Positions 48,781 to 57,123 of a stretch of DNA of 64,000 nt are shown here, piece by piece; position 1 is the first letter of the stretch; every line of letters starts with the position of its first letter. The stretch is from Falsiroseomonas tokyonensis (GTDB lineage: Bacteria; Pseudomonadota; Alphaproteobacteria; Acetobacterales; Acetobacteraceae), in contig NZ_JAFNJS010000008.1 of the NCBI RefSeq assembly GCF_019024325.1, forward strand, positions 1 through 64,000. The letters run 5' to 3'. Made by a program: the position numbers and the translations under genes. The notes below the pieces were generated by a model. The model had not been told where the DNA came from and made no database searches. It was given only the letters and a program-made list of their open reading frames with translations.

Positions 48781-51297
48781 ATGATGCAGCATCTGGCGCT
48801 GGGCGCGCGGCTGGCGCGGCGGGAATTGCGCGGCGGGTTTCGCCAGCTGCGGCTTGTGCTGGCCTGCCTGGCGCTGGGCGTGGCGAGCATCGCCGCCGTC
48901 GGCACGCTGCAGAGCGCGGTGAAGGCCGGCATGCTGGCCGATGGCGCGCGGCTGCTCGGCGGCGATGTGGAAGTGCGGGTGAACTACCAGCCGCTGCGCG
49001 CCGCGGCGCTGGACTGGGCCGCGCAGCGCGGCGCCACCGCCTCCGAGGTGGTGGAGATGCGCGCCATGGCCGTCGCACCCTCCGGCGACCGCGCCTTGGT
49101 CGAGCTGAAATCGGTCGATGCCGCCTATCCGCTCTATGGCGAGCTGCGGCTGGACCCGCCGGGCGCGACCCTGGCCGCGCCGGATGGGCGCCACCGCGTG
49201 GCGTTGGAGGGATCGGTGGTGGAGCGGCTGGGCCTGGTGCCCGGCGACACCGTCCGCATCGGCGAGGCCAGCTTGGTTTTCGCCGGCACCATCGCACAGG
49301 AGCCGGACCGGGTGGCGAGCCCGGCCGTGCTCGGCCCGCGCGCGCTGATTTTGGACAGCGCCCTGCCCGCCACGGCGCTGATCCAGCCGGGCAGCCTGGT
49401 CTCCTACGACACCCGCTTCCGCCTGCCACCCGGCACCAATGTGCGGCAGTTCGCCACCCAGTTCCGGGAGGCGATGGGCGATGGCGGCTGGCGCGTGCGC
49501 ACGGCGGACCAGGCGGAGCCCGGGGTGAACCGCTTCCTGGATCGCGCCTCTGCCTTCCTGGTGCTGGCCGGCTTCACCGCGCTGCTGGTCGGCGGCATCG
49601 GGGTTGCCACCGGCGTGCGCGCCTGGCTGGAGGCGCGCGGCCGCACCATCGCGACGCTGCGCTGCCTGGGCGCGCCGGCGGGCACCATCCTCGCCACCTA
49701 TCTGATCCAGGTGCTGGTGCTGGCGCTGATCGGCATCGCCATCGGCCTGGTCGCGGGCTTCGGCCTGACCTGGCTGGCGGCCCAGGCGCTGGCCGGCGCG
49801 CTGCCGGTGCCGCCGCGCTTCGGCCTCTATCCGGCGCCGCTGGCGCTGGCCGGGCTCTATGGCCTGCTGACGGCGCTGGCCTTCTCGCTCTGGCCGCTCG
49901 GCCGGGCGCAGCGGATTCCCGGCGCGGCGCTGTTCCGCGACCTGGTCACGGCGACGCCGGGCTGGCCCTCCCGCGGCATCCTGGTGGCGAATGGCCTCAC
50001 CGCGCTCGCGCTGGTCGCGCTGGTGGTGGGCACGGCGGAGCAGCCGCGCTTCGCGCTGGGCTTCTGCGCCGGCGCCGCGCTGACCCTGCTGCTGTTCCGG
50101 CTCGGCGCCACCGGGCTGATGGCGCTGGCCCGCAGCCTGCGCGGCATCCGCCGGCCGACGCTGCGGCTGGGCCTGGCCAATCTCCATCGCCCCGGCGCGC
50201 CGACGCCCACCATGCTGGTGGCGCTCGGCATCGGCCTGACCACCCTCGCCGCCATCGCCACCATCGAGGGCAATCTCCGCCGCCAGCTTTCGGACCAGAT
50301 GCCGGCCGCGGCGCCCAGCTTCTTCTTCATCGACATCCAGTCCGACCAGTCCGAGCGCTTCAACGCCTTGGCCGCCGCGCAGCCGGGCGTGACGGAGGTG
50401 CGGTCCGTCCCCTCGCTGCGCGCGCGCATCGTCGCGGTGGATGGCACGCCGGCCGAGCGGGTGCAGGCGACGGAGGATACGCGCTGGGCGCTGCGCGGCG
50501 ATCGCGGCCTGACCTATGCGGCGACGCCGCCGGACGGCACGCGCCTGGTGGAGGGCCAGTGGTGGCCGGCGGATTACAGCGGCCCGCCGCTGGTCTCCTT
50601 CGACGCCAACCTGGCGCGCGGCTGGGGCATGGGAATCGGCTCGACGGTCACCGTGAATGTTCTGGGCCGCGACATTGATCTCAAGGTGGCCTCACTACGA
50701 GAGATCCAGTGGCGGGGGCTGGGCATCAACTACGTCATGGTCGCCTCCCCCGGCCTGCTGGCCGCCGCGCCGCACACCCACATCGCCACCGTCCGCAGCG
50801 CGGAGCAGGTGGAGCCCGCGGTGCTGCGGGTGCTGACCGATGCCTTCCCGAACATCTCCGGCATCCGCGTGCGGGATGCGCTGGAGGCGGTGGCGGGGCT
50901 GCTGACGCGGGTCGGCGTCGCCCTGCAGGCCACCTCCTCCGTCACCCTGCTGGCGGGCATGCTGGTGCTGGCCGGCGCGGTGGCCGCCGGGCAGCGGGCC
51001 AGGGTGCGGGATGCGGTGGTGCTGAAGACCATCGGCGCGACCCGTTCGCAGATCCGCGGTGCCTGGCTGGTGGAATTCGGCCTGCTCGGCCTGGTGGCCG
51101 GGCTGCTGGCCGCCGCTGCCGGGTCCGCCGCCAGCTGGGCGGTGGTGCGCTACGTCATGCGGGCGGACTGGATCTTCCTGCCCGGCACCCTGGCGCTGAC
51201 CGTGCTGGGCTGCGTAATGCTGACGCTGGGCCTCGGCTATATCGGCACCGCGCTCGCCTTGCGCGCGCGCCCCGCGCCGCTGTTGCGCAACGAGTAA
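48781..51297 (+). CDS. FtsX-like ABC permease, YbbP type
   Basis: An 838-residue inner-membrane protein with about ten hydrophobic segments arranged as two FtsX repeats, each with a large periplasmic part. The first begins LARRELRGGFRQLRLVLACLALGVASIAAVG, and the ends carry DAVVLKTIGATRSQIRGAWLVEFGLLGLVAG, the FtsX core. This is the YbbP size class (about 800 residues), longer than LolC/E. It forms a mechanotransmission or extraction machine with the ATPase encoded upstream. Confidence 0.9.
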   Translation: MMQHLALGARLARRELRGGFRQLRLVLACLALGVASIAAVGTLQSAVKAGMLADGARLLGGDVEVRVNYQPLRAAALDWAAQRGATASEVVEMRAMAVAPSGDRALVELKSVDAAYPLYGELRLDPPGATLAAPDGRHRVALEGSVVERLGLVPGDTVRIGEASLVFAGTIAQEPDRVASPAVLGPRALILDSALPATALIQPGSLVSYDTRFRLPPGTNVRQFATQFREAMGDGGWRVRTADQAEPGVNRFLDRASAFLVLAGFTALLVGGIGVATGVRAWLEARGRTIATLRCLGAPAGTILATYLIQVLVLALIGIAIGLVAGFGLTWLAAQALAGALPVPPRFGLYPAPLALAGLYGLLTALAFSLWPLGRAQRIPGAALFRDLVTATPGWPSRGILVANGLTALALVALVVGTAEQPRFALGFCAGAALTLLLFRLGATGLMALARSLRGIRRPTLRLGLANLHRPGAPTPTMLVALGIGLTTLAAIATIEGNLRRQLSDQMPAAAPSFFFIDIQSDQSERFNALAAAQPGVTEVRSVPSLRARIVAVDGTPAERVQATEDTRWALRGDRGLTYAATPPDGTRLVEGQWWPADYSGPPLVSFDANLARGWGMGIGSTVTVNVLGRDIDLKVASLREIQWRGLGINYVMVASPGLLAAAPHTHIATVRSAEQVEPAVLRVLTDAFPNISGIRVRDALEAVAGLLTRVGVALQATSSVTLLAGMLVLAGAVAAGQRARVRDAVVLKTIGATRSQIRGAWLVEFGLLGLVAGLLAAAAGSAASWAVVRYVMRADWIFLPGTLALTVLGCVMLTLGLGYIGTALALRARPAPLLRNE

Positions 51298-51309
51298 CGC
51301 CGGGCTTGG

Positions 51310-51837
51310 ATGGGCGGCATGGACACCGACCTGCTGCCCTCCGAGCTGCTGCCCGAGGATGAGGATCACCTGCGCCACGCCTTCCGCCTGGCGGGCGAGG
51401 CGCGGGCGCGCGGCGACCGCCCCTTCTCCGCCGTGATCGTGGCGGAGGACGGCACCATCCTGGCGGAAGGCCTGTCCACCCAGGGCAGCGGCGGCGGTGG
51501 CACGCTGGCGCACAGCGAGATGAATGCCTGCCAGGCGGTGATCGCGGCCGGCGTGCCGCGGCCCCGGCTGCGGCGGGCCACCATCTATTCCTCGGGCGAG
51601 CCTTGCGCGATGTGCGCTTCCGCCATCTTCTACACCGGCATCGGCCGGGTGGTTTACGGCCTCTCGGCCGCCGCCATCCTGCATCTGCGCAATGCCCAGC
51701 CGCATACGGCGGGCCTGTCGCTGTCCTGCCGCGCCGTGCTGGCGGCGGCGGCGGAGCCGGTGGAGGTGGTGGGTCCGGCGCTGGAGGCGGAGGGCGCGGT
51801 GCCGCATGAGGGCTACTGGATCCAGGGCGCCGCCTGA
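51310..51837 (+). CDS. Nucleoside deaminase family protein
   Basis: A 175-residue zinc deaminase of the CMP/dCMP/tRNA-adenosine type. The zinc motifs are TLAHSEMNA, with HSE in place of the usual HAE, and SGEPCAMCASA. The proton-shuttling glutamate is present. It may act on guanine, cytosine or adenosine derivatives; the substrate cannot be read off. ATG 51310 or 51319 could start it. It lies 12 bp after the permease, so it may be co-transcribed. Confidence 0.85.
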   Translation: MGGMDTDLLPSELLPEDEDHLRHAFRLAGEARARGDRPFSAVIVAEDGTILAEGLSTQGSGGGGTLAHSEMNACQAVIAAGVPRPRLRRATIYSSGEPCAMCASAIFYTGIGRVVYGLSAAAILHLRNAQPHTAGLSLSCRAVLAAAAEPVEVVGPALEAEGAVPHEGYWIQGAA

Positions 51838-51944
51838 ATCTTCTGCCCCCCGCAAGGCCCCGGTTGATCCGGATTACAGAAGTTCCATATACTGCGGCAC
51901 ATGCGGGCGGCCCGAACCATCGCCCGCGAGGAGATTTCGACACC

Positions 51945-52748
51945 ATGGCTCTCGGTCCCGACAACCGCTTCCAGACGGGCGCGTCGGCCTGGACCCAGCC
52001 CTATGGGCGGGCCGCGGGCGTTGACGCCGCCGCACTCGATGCGGGCCTGCGCGCCTATATGCTGCGGGTCTACAACTGGATGGCCTCCGGTCTCGCCCTG
52101 ACCGGCATCGTCGCCTATTTCATCGCCTCCAACCCGGATATCGCCAGCCTGTTCTACCAGGTGGTGCGCACGCCGCGCGGCAATGCCACGGCGCCGACCA
52201 TCCTGGGCTGGGCCGCGATGTTCGCGCCGCTGGCCTTCATCCTGGTGCTGAGTTTCGGCATCAACCGGATGAGCAAGACCAGCGCGCAGGCGCTGTTCTG
52301 GGCCTTCGCCGCCGTCATGGGCGCGTCGATGTCCAACATCTTCGCGATCTATACCGGCGCCTCCATCGCCAGCACCTTCTTCATCACGGCCGGCATGTTC
52401 GCGGCGATCAGCCTGTATGGCTACACCACGAAGGCCGACCTGACGCGGATGGGCAGCTTCATGATGATGGGCCTGATCGGCATCATCATCGCTGGCCTGG
52501 TGAACATGTTCCTGCAGAGCTCCGCCCTGCAATTCGCCATCAGCGTGATCGGCGTGGTGGTCTTCGTCGGCCTCACCGCCTACGACACACAGCGGATCAA
52601 GGCGGACTATGTGGAACACGCCTATGCCGAGGGTTCGGACGAGGCCGGCAAGCGCAGCGTTTTCGACGCGCTGGGCCTGTACCTGAACTTCGTGAACCTG
52701 TTCCAGCTGCTGCTGCAGTTCATGGGCGTGCGCCAGAACAGCGATTGA
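51945..52748 (+). CDS. Bax inhibitor-1/YccA family membrane protein
   Basis: A 267-residue inner-membrane protein with seven hydrophobic segments. It starts with a soluble 40-residue tail, then AYMLRVYNWMASGLALTGIVAYFIA, and ends with the family signature FVGLTAYDTQRIKADYVE and SVFDALGLYLNFVNLFQLLLQFMG. E. coli YccA modulates the FtsH protease; other members leak calcium. The ATG at 51945 fits the family start. It is monocistronic, followed by a terminator. Confidence 0.92.
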   Translation: MALGPDNRFQTGASAWTQPYGRAAGVDAAALDAGLRAYMLRVYNWMASGLALTGIVAYFIASNPDIASLFYQVVRTPRGNATAPTILGWAAMFAPLAFILVLSFGINRMSKTSAQALFWAFAAVMGASMSNIFAIYTGASIASTFFITAGMFAAISLYGYTTKADLTRMGSFMMMGLIGIIIAGLVNMFLQSSALQFAISVIGVVVFVGLTAYDTQRIKADYVEHAYAEGSDEAGKRSVFDALGLYLNFVNLFQLLLQFMGVRQNSD

Positions 52749-52774
52749 TAGGCGACACCGCAAGGTGATGCGGG

Positions 52775-52815
52775 GCGGGGCGCAATCCGGAAGGGTTGCG
52801 CCCCGCTTCCGTTTT
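52775..52815 (+). terminator. Terminator of the Bax-inhibitor gene
   Basis: GCGGGGCGCAA (52775-52785) pairs with TTGCGCCCCGC (52796-52806), with inner CC/GG pairs, followed by TTCCGTTTTC. Confidence 0.7.
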
Positions 52816-52842
52816 CGGGCCCCGCAATGGTATGGATCGGCC

Positions 52843-53226
52843 GTGCGCCTCCGCCCCGCCCTTACCCGGCTGCTGGTCCTGCTGCTGCTGCTGCAGTGGG
52901 GCACCGCCTTCGGCCATTGCCTGAAGCTGGCCGCGCCGCATGGCGCGCTGCCGGGCGTGCTGCACATGGACATCTGCACGCCGGAGGGGCTGCGCAGCAT
53001 CGCGCTGCAGTTCGATCCCGGCGAGGCGCCGAAGGCGGATCATGCGGCCGGCATGCTCTGCCCGCTCTGCGGCGGTCTCGGCGGCGCCGCGCTGCCGCCG
53101 CCGCCCGTCGCCCTGCTGCCGCCCCTGCTGCTGGTGCAGACCGAGGCGCCGCCCCCCCCCAGCACGCCCAGCCCGGCCCCGCCGCCGCGCTGCCAGCCTC
53201 CGCCGAGGGCCCCGCCCACCTCCTGA
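52843..53226 (+). CDS. DUF2946-like periplasmic protein of a copper cluster
   Basis: A 127-residue protein from GTG 52843, with the signal segment LRPALTRLLVLLLLLQWGTAFG, then a CxxC motif (MLCPLCGGLG) and a long Pro-rich tail. The size, the signal and the paired cysteines fit the DUF2946 family, often found beside copper-uptake genes. The downstream YcnI-like and PCuAC genes support a copper role. Start and family are moderately certain. Confidence 0.65.
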   Translation: MRLRPALTRLLVLLLLLQWGTAFGHCLKLAAPHGALPGVLHMDICTPEGLRSIALQFDPGEAPKADHAAGMLCPLCGGLGGAALPPPPVALLPPLLLVQTEAPPPPSTPSPAPPPRCQPPPRAPPTS

Positions 53227-53264
53227 ACCCCGCGGATTTCTCCCCAGGATTCAGGATCAGGACC

Positions 53265-53774
53265 ATGTTGAAGACGACGCTCGCCGCGCTGGCCCTTGCC
53301 GGCGCCGCGCTCGGCAGCCTGCCGGCCGCCGCCCATGTGACGCTGGAGACCCAGCAGGCCACGCCCAATTCCACCTACCGCGCCACCTTCCGCGTGCCGC
53401 ATGGCTGCGACGGCGCCCCCACCATCCGCTTCACCGTCCGGGTGCCGGAAGGCGTCACCGTGGCCCAGCCCATGCCGAAGCCCGGCTGGACGCTGCGCAC
53501 CGTGGCGCGCGGCGAGGCCGCGGACGGCCATGGCGCCACCCCCCCGCTTGCCGAGATCATCTGGGAAGGCGGGTCCCTGGACAGCGCGCATTACGACGAA
53601 TTCGTCGTCCGGATGCGCCTGCCCAATACCCCTGGCGAGCTGTTCTACATCCCCGTGGTGCAGGATTGCCCGGACGGCAGGCAGGCCGCCTGGGTCGAGA
53701 TCCCGGAGCCCGGCCGCCGCATCACCGACTACCGCATGCCCGCCCCGGCCGTGCGGCTCACGCCGCGCAACTGA
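53265..53774 (+). CDS. YcnI-like (DUF1775) copper-binding periplasmic protein
   Basis: A 169-residue protein with signal peptide MLKTTLAALALAGAALGSLPAAA followed directly by HVTLETQQATPNSTYRATFRVPHGCDG. The histidine at the mature N terminus, together with the conserved acidic and tryptophan positions (GWTL, WEGG), forms the copper(II) site in the DUF1775/YcnI family. It acts in the periplasm, handing copper toward PCuAC-type chaperones. An AGGATCAGG region precedes the ATG. Confidence 0.9.
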   Translation: MLKTTLAALALAGAALGSLPAAAHVTLETQQATPNSTYRATFRVPHGCDGAPTIRFTVRVPEGVTVAQPMPKPGWTLRTVARGEAADGHGATPPLAEIIWEGGSLDSAHYDEFVVRMRLPNTPGELFYIPVVQDCPDGRQAAWVEIPEPGRRITDYRMPAPAVRLTPRN

Positions 53775-53784
53775 GGATCACGCC

Positions 53785-54135
53785 ATGACCCAGACCCGCC
53801 GCTTCCTGCCGCTCGCCGCCGCGGCCGTCGCCGCCGGCAGCCTGCTCGCCCCCCGCCGCGCCGCCGCTTGCGATGCGGAGGCGATGGAGGCCCACCTCAC
53901 CGCCGTCTGCGACGGGGCGCTCGCCCCCGCCCGTGCGGCGCTTGAGGCCGCCCTGCCGCATGCCACCCAAGCCGAGGTGCTGGCCATGCAGCGCGCGCTC
54001 ACCATCGCGAACGGCACCTGCACCACCGGCGACCCGGTGGCCGGCGCCCGCATCGCCGCGAACCTGGCCCGCCTGGCGGGCCGTATCGAGGGCCGCGCGG
54101 GCATCGGCCCGGACAGTCTCGAACTGCTGGGCTGA
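53785..54135 (+). CDS. Small exported protein of unknown function in the copper cluster
   Basis: A 116-residue protein with an export signal (MTQTRRFLPLAAAAVAAGSLLAPRRAAA) and a mature part of about 88 residues that is mainly helical, with three cysteines (in ACDAEAM, AVCDGAL and GTCTTGD). I do not recognise a family. It lies 10 bp after the YcnI-like gene and 24 bp before the PCuAC chaperone, so it is almost certainly part of the same copper-delivery operon. Confidence 0.75.
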   Translation: MTQTRRFLPLAAAAVAAGSLLAPRRAAACDAEAMEAHLTAVCDGALAPARAALEAALPHATQAEVLAMQRALTIANGTCTTGDPVAGARIAANLARLAGRIEGRAGIGPDSLELLG

Positions 54136-54159
54136 GGACAGGGAGCTGAGGACAGGGAC

Positions 54160-54636
54160 ATGACGGATTTCTCGCGACGCGCCGGCCTCGGCGCGCTGAT
54201 CGCACTGGTCGCGACCGGCGGCCAAGGCCAGGCCCAACCCCAGGCCACCATCCGGGCCGAGGCGGGCTGGAGCCGCGCCGCCGGCGCCGGCCGCACCGGC
54301 GCCGGCTACCTCACGCTGCGCAATGGCGGCGCGGCGGACCGGCTGGTCTCCGCCCGCGCCGAGATCGCCCGCGCGGTGGAGCTGCACACGCATATGCACG
54401 ACAACGGCGTGATGCGGATGCGCCCGGTGGAGGCGATCGAGGTGCCGGCCAATGGCAGCGTCACGCTGGAGCCGGGCGGGATGCACCTGATGCTGCTGGA
54501 GCTGAAGCGGCCGCTGAACCAGGGCGACCAGGTGCCCGTCACCCTGGTCTTCGAACGGGCCGGGGAGGTGCAGCTGCAGCTCGCCGTGCAATCCGCCGGC
54601 GCCCGCGGCCCGGCACCGGCCGCGCACCGGCACTGA
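54160..54636 (+). CDS. PCuAC copper chaperone
   Basis: A 158-residue periplasmic protein. After a signal region (MTDFSRRAGLGALIALVATGG) it shows the PCuAC core: GYLTLRNGG, then the copper(I) motif ELHTHMHDNGVMRM with the distant PGGMHLML, which supply the His/Met ligands. PCuAC loads copper into the CuA site of cytochrome oxidase. The His-rich end (AAHRH) may add ligands. It is the last gene of the copper cluster. Confidence 0.93.
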   Translation: MTDFSRRAGLGALIALVATGGQGQAQPQATIRAEAGWSRAAGAGRTGAGYLTLRNGGAADRLVSARAEIARAVELHTHMHDNGVMRMRPVEAIEVPANGSVTLEPGGMHLMLLELKRPLNQGDQVPVTLVFERAGEVQLQLAVQSAGARGPAPAAHRH

Positions 54637-54690
54637 CGCGATGCCCTGGCCATGCTGTGGTGCGTTCCGATCCCCGGGGAGCCTCACGGC

Positions 54691-55266
54691 ATGGCCAAGC
54701 GCATCGATCCCGCCACCCTGCTGCCTGTCATCGGCTGCTCCTACCCCGTGCCGCATGACGAACCCTGCCGGGGTCGGGAACGCCGGCGGCTGGGCGATGC
54801 GGCGGGGCTGACGCAGTTCGGCGTCAACCTGCTGCGCCTGCCGCCCGGCGCCTGGTCCAGCCAGCGGCACTGGCACGGCCTGTCCGACGAATTCGTCTTC
54901 GTGGTGGCCGGGGAGGTGACGCTGGTGACCGATGCCGGCCCTGAACTGCTGCGCGCCGGGGAGGCGGCCGGCTTCAAGGCCGGCGAGGCGGATGGCCACC
55001 ACCTGCGCAACCTCTCGGGCGCCGAGGCCCTGGTGCTGGAGATCGGCAGCCGGATCGAGGCCGACGACGCCACCTATAGCGACATCGACATGCTGGCCCC
55101 TCCGCATGACCGGCCGGCGATGTACACGCGCAAGGACGGCACGCCGTTGCAGGCGACACAGTCCGCGCCGCTGGCGGCGACACAGCCCGCGCCGCTGGCG
55201 GCGACACAGCCCGCGCCGCTGGCGGCGACACAGCCCGCGCCGCTGGCGGCGACCAAGCCTGGGTGA
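54691..55266 (+). CDS. Cupin-domain protein with repetitive C terminus
   Basis: A 191-residue protein. Residues 40-135 form one cupin barrel with GAWSSQRHWHGLSDEFVFVVAGE (His and Glu metal ligands) and GEADGHHLRNLSG. The last 45 residues are an Ala/Pro/Gln repeat, APLAATQP, encoded by a 24-bp minisatellite, which is not part of the fold. The ATG at 54691 is chosen over 54652 for fit with the family. The reaction is unknown; such proteins often act on sugars or small acids. Confidence 0.85.
   Translation: MAKRIDPATLLPVIGCSYPVPHDEPCRGRERRRLGDAAGLTQFGVNLLRLPPGAWSSQRHWHGLSDEFVFVVAGEVTLVTDAGPELLRAGEAAGFKAGEADGHHLRNLSGAEALVLEIGSRIEADDATYSDIDMLAPPHDRPAMYTRKDGTPLQATQSAPLAATQPAPLAATQPAPLAATQPAPLAATKPG
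55140..55259. repeat. 24-bp minisatellite, five units
   Basis: Five consecutive 24-bp units, three nearly identical (starting 55164, 55188, 55212) and two diverged at the ends (55140, 55236). The unit CGCGCCGCTGGCGGCGACAC + AGCC encodes SAPLAATQ/PAPLAATQ in the cupin gene. Being a multiple of three, unit gain or loss keeps the frame. Confidence 0.9.
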
Positions 55267-55300
55267 TGGCCGCGCGGCGCGGGGCGGTGTAGGTCGGCGC

Positions 55301-56422
55301 GTGCCCCTTCTCGCTTTCGCCTTCCTCGCCTTCATCGGCCTCGGCCTGCCGGACCCGATGCCGGGTAGCCTCTGGCCGGAGCTGCGGCCCTTCTATGGGG
55401 TGCCGAATGCCGGCCTCGGCCTGATCCTGGCGGTCACCGCCGGCGGCTATGTGCTGGCCGGCATTTTTACGGCGCGGCTGATCGATGCCTTCGGCATCGG
55501 CTGGCTGCTGGTGGCGAGCCTGGCGGCGACCGCCACCGCCGCGCTGCTGCAATCCTCGGCGCCGCCCTTCCTGGGTTTCGTCGCGCTGGCCGCGCTGGCG
55601 GGCGCCGGCGGCGGGGCGGTGGATGCGGGGATGAACGCCTTCGCCGCCGCGCGCTTCCAGCCGCGCCACATGAACTGGCTGCACGGTTTTTGGGGCGTGG
55701 GCGCCACGCTCGGCCCGGCCGTGGCGGCGGCGCTGCTGGCGGCGGGCTTCGGCTGGCAGGCGGGCTACCTCGCGGTGGGGCTGGCGCTGGCGGCGCTGAC
55801 GCTGGCCTTCTTCGCGACCCGCGACCGCTGGACCGGCGCCGGCCCCGCCGAGGGGCCGCGCCACACCGCCTGGACCGTGCTGCGCAACCCGGTGGCGCGG
55901 CTGCAGGTGGCGATCTTCTTCCTCTATACGGGCCTCGAGGCCGGCGCCGGCCAATGGGCGGCCACCATCCTCACCGCCGGCCGCGGCGCCACCCCGGCCG
56001 AGGGCGCCGCCGCCGCCACCCTGTTCTTCGCCGCCCTGACCGGCGGGCGCATCGGCCTCGGCTTCGTGGTGGACCGCATCGGCGCCGACCGGCTGTTGCG
56101 CCTGCTGGCGCCCGTCGCGGTGCTGGCGGCGCTGGGCTTCGGCAGCGGCCTGGCGGACCTCGCCTTCATTGGATTGCTGGCGGTGGCGCTGGCGCCGGTC
56201 TACCCGACCATCATGGCCCGCACTCCGGCCCGGCTGGGTGCCGCGGCGGCGGCGCAGGCGGTGGGGCTGCAGGTCTCGGCGGCGACGCTGGGGGTGGCGG
56301 TGGTGCCGGCGGCGCTGGGCCTGGCGGCGGATCTGGCGGGCGCGGCGGTGGTGCCCTGGCTGCTGGCGGCGATGGCGGCGGTGGTCGGTGTGCTGATCTA
56401 CCGGCTGCCCACCCGCCGATGA
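55301..56422 (+). CDS. MFS transporter, FucP-like
   Basis: A 373-residue permease with about 12 hydrophobic segments, beginning LLAFAFLAFIGLGLPDPMPGSLWPELRPFYGVPNAGLG and containing GGYVLAGIFTARLIDAFG, NWLHGFWGVGATLGPAVAAALL and VALAPVYPTIMARTPARLG, which resemble the sugar and FucP branch of the superfamily. GTG at 55301 is selected because the frame before it is the low-complexity shadow of the cupin gene. The stop overlaps the next gene's start by 4 bp. Confidence 0.85.
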   Translation: MPLLAFAFLAFIGLGLPDPMPGSLWPELRPFYGVPNAGLGLILAVTAGGYVLAGIFTARLIDAFGIGWLLVASLAATATAALLQSSAPPFLGFVALAALAGAGGGAVDAGMNAFAAARFQPRHMNWLHGFWGVGATLGPAVAAALLAAGFGWQAGYLAVGLALAALTLAFFATRDRWTGAGPAEGPRHTAWTVLRNPVARLQVAIFFLYTGLEAGAGQWAATILTAGRGATPAEGAAAATLFFAALTGGRIGLGFVVDRIGADRLLRLLAPVAVLAALGFGSGLADLAFIGLLAVALAPVYPTIMARTPARLGAAAAAQAVGLQVSAATLGVAVVPAALGLAADLAGAAVVPWLLAAMAAVVGVLIYRLPTRR

Positions 56423-57114
56423 TCCTTTTCCGAGTCGGCCTGCTGCTGCTGGCGGCCCCCGCGGCGGCGCAACTGCCGGGCGTGGCGGACAGCACGGCGC
56501 GCCGGCCGGCACGGGTGGCGGAGGCGCCCTGGTCCAGCCTCGTGCGGGTGCAGTCCGAGGCCGGCGGCCGCTGTACCGGGGTGCTGATCGCGCCGGACCG
56601 GGTGCTGACCGCCGCGCATTGCCTGGTGGCGCGGCGCACCGCGCGACTGCTGCAGCCGGGTCGCGTGCATGTGCTGGCCGGCTACGACCGCGGCGATTTT
56701 TCCGCCCATGCCACTGCCACCGCGCTGCGTGTGGGCCCGGGCTTCGACCCCGCCACCAAGGGCCCGGTCGCCGCCGATTGGTCGGTGCTGCGACTGGAAA
56801 AAGACCTGCCCGGCCCGGTGCTGCCGCTGGCGGCGCTGCCGGCGCCGGGCACGGCGGCCATGCTGGGCGGCTGGCAGCAGGACCGCGCCCATGCGCTGCT
56901 CGCCGATACCGCCTGCCGTATCGAGGCCGCGCCGCGCGATGAAGCGGGCCGCCGGCTGCTGCGCCACGACTGCGCCGGCACGCATGGCGTTTCCGGCGCG
57001 CCGCTGCTGGTGCGGCAGGGACCAGGCTGGGCGGTGGCGGGCCTGACGGTGGCGGCCAGCCGCACGGCCCGCGGGGGCCTGGCCGTCGCCGCGCAGGAGG
57101 ACTGGCTGCGGTAG
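56419..57114 (+). CDS. Secreted trypsin-like serine protease
   Basis: A 231-residue protein with signal peptide MILFRVGLLLLAAPAAAQ and a chymotrypsin-fold core. The catalytic triad is visible: histidine in VLTAAHCLV (about 76), aspartate in VAADWSVLRL (about 119) and serine in HGVSGAPLLV (about 195). The motif GVSGAP differs from the usual GDSGGP, so it belongs to the V8/glutamyl-type or HtrA-like branch. Co-translated with the MFS permease. Confidence 0.88.
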   Translation: MILFRVGLLLLAAPAAAQLPGVADSTARRPARVAEAPWSSLVRVQSEAGGRCTGVLIAPDRVLTAAHCLVARRTARLLQPGRVHVLAGYDRGDFSAHATATALRVGPGFDPATKGPVAADWSVLRLEKDLPGPVLPLAALPAPGTAAMLGGWQQDRAHALLADTACRIEAAPRDEAGRRLLRHDCAGTHGVSGAPLLVRQGPGWAVAGLTVAASRTARGGLAVAAQEDWLR

Positions 57115-57123
57115 TAACGCGCC

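Noticed and set aside
55140-55259. Possible CRISPR array
   Set aside because: Repeats are directly adjacent with no unique spacers; it is a coding minisatellite.
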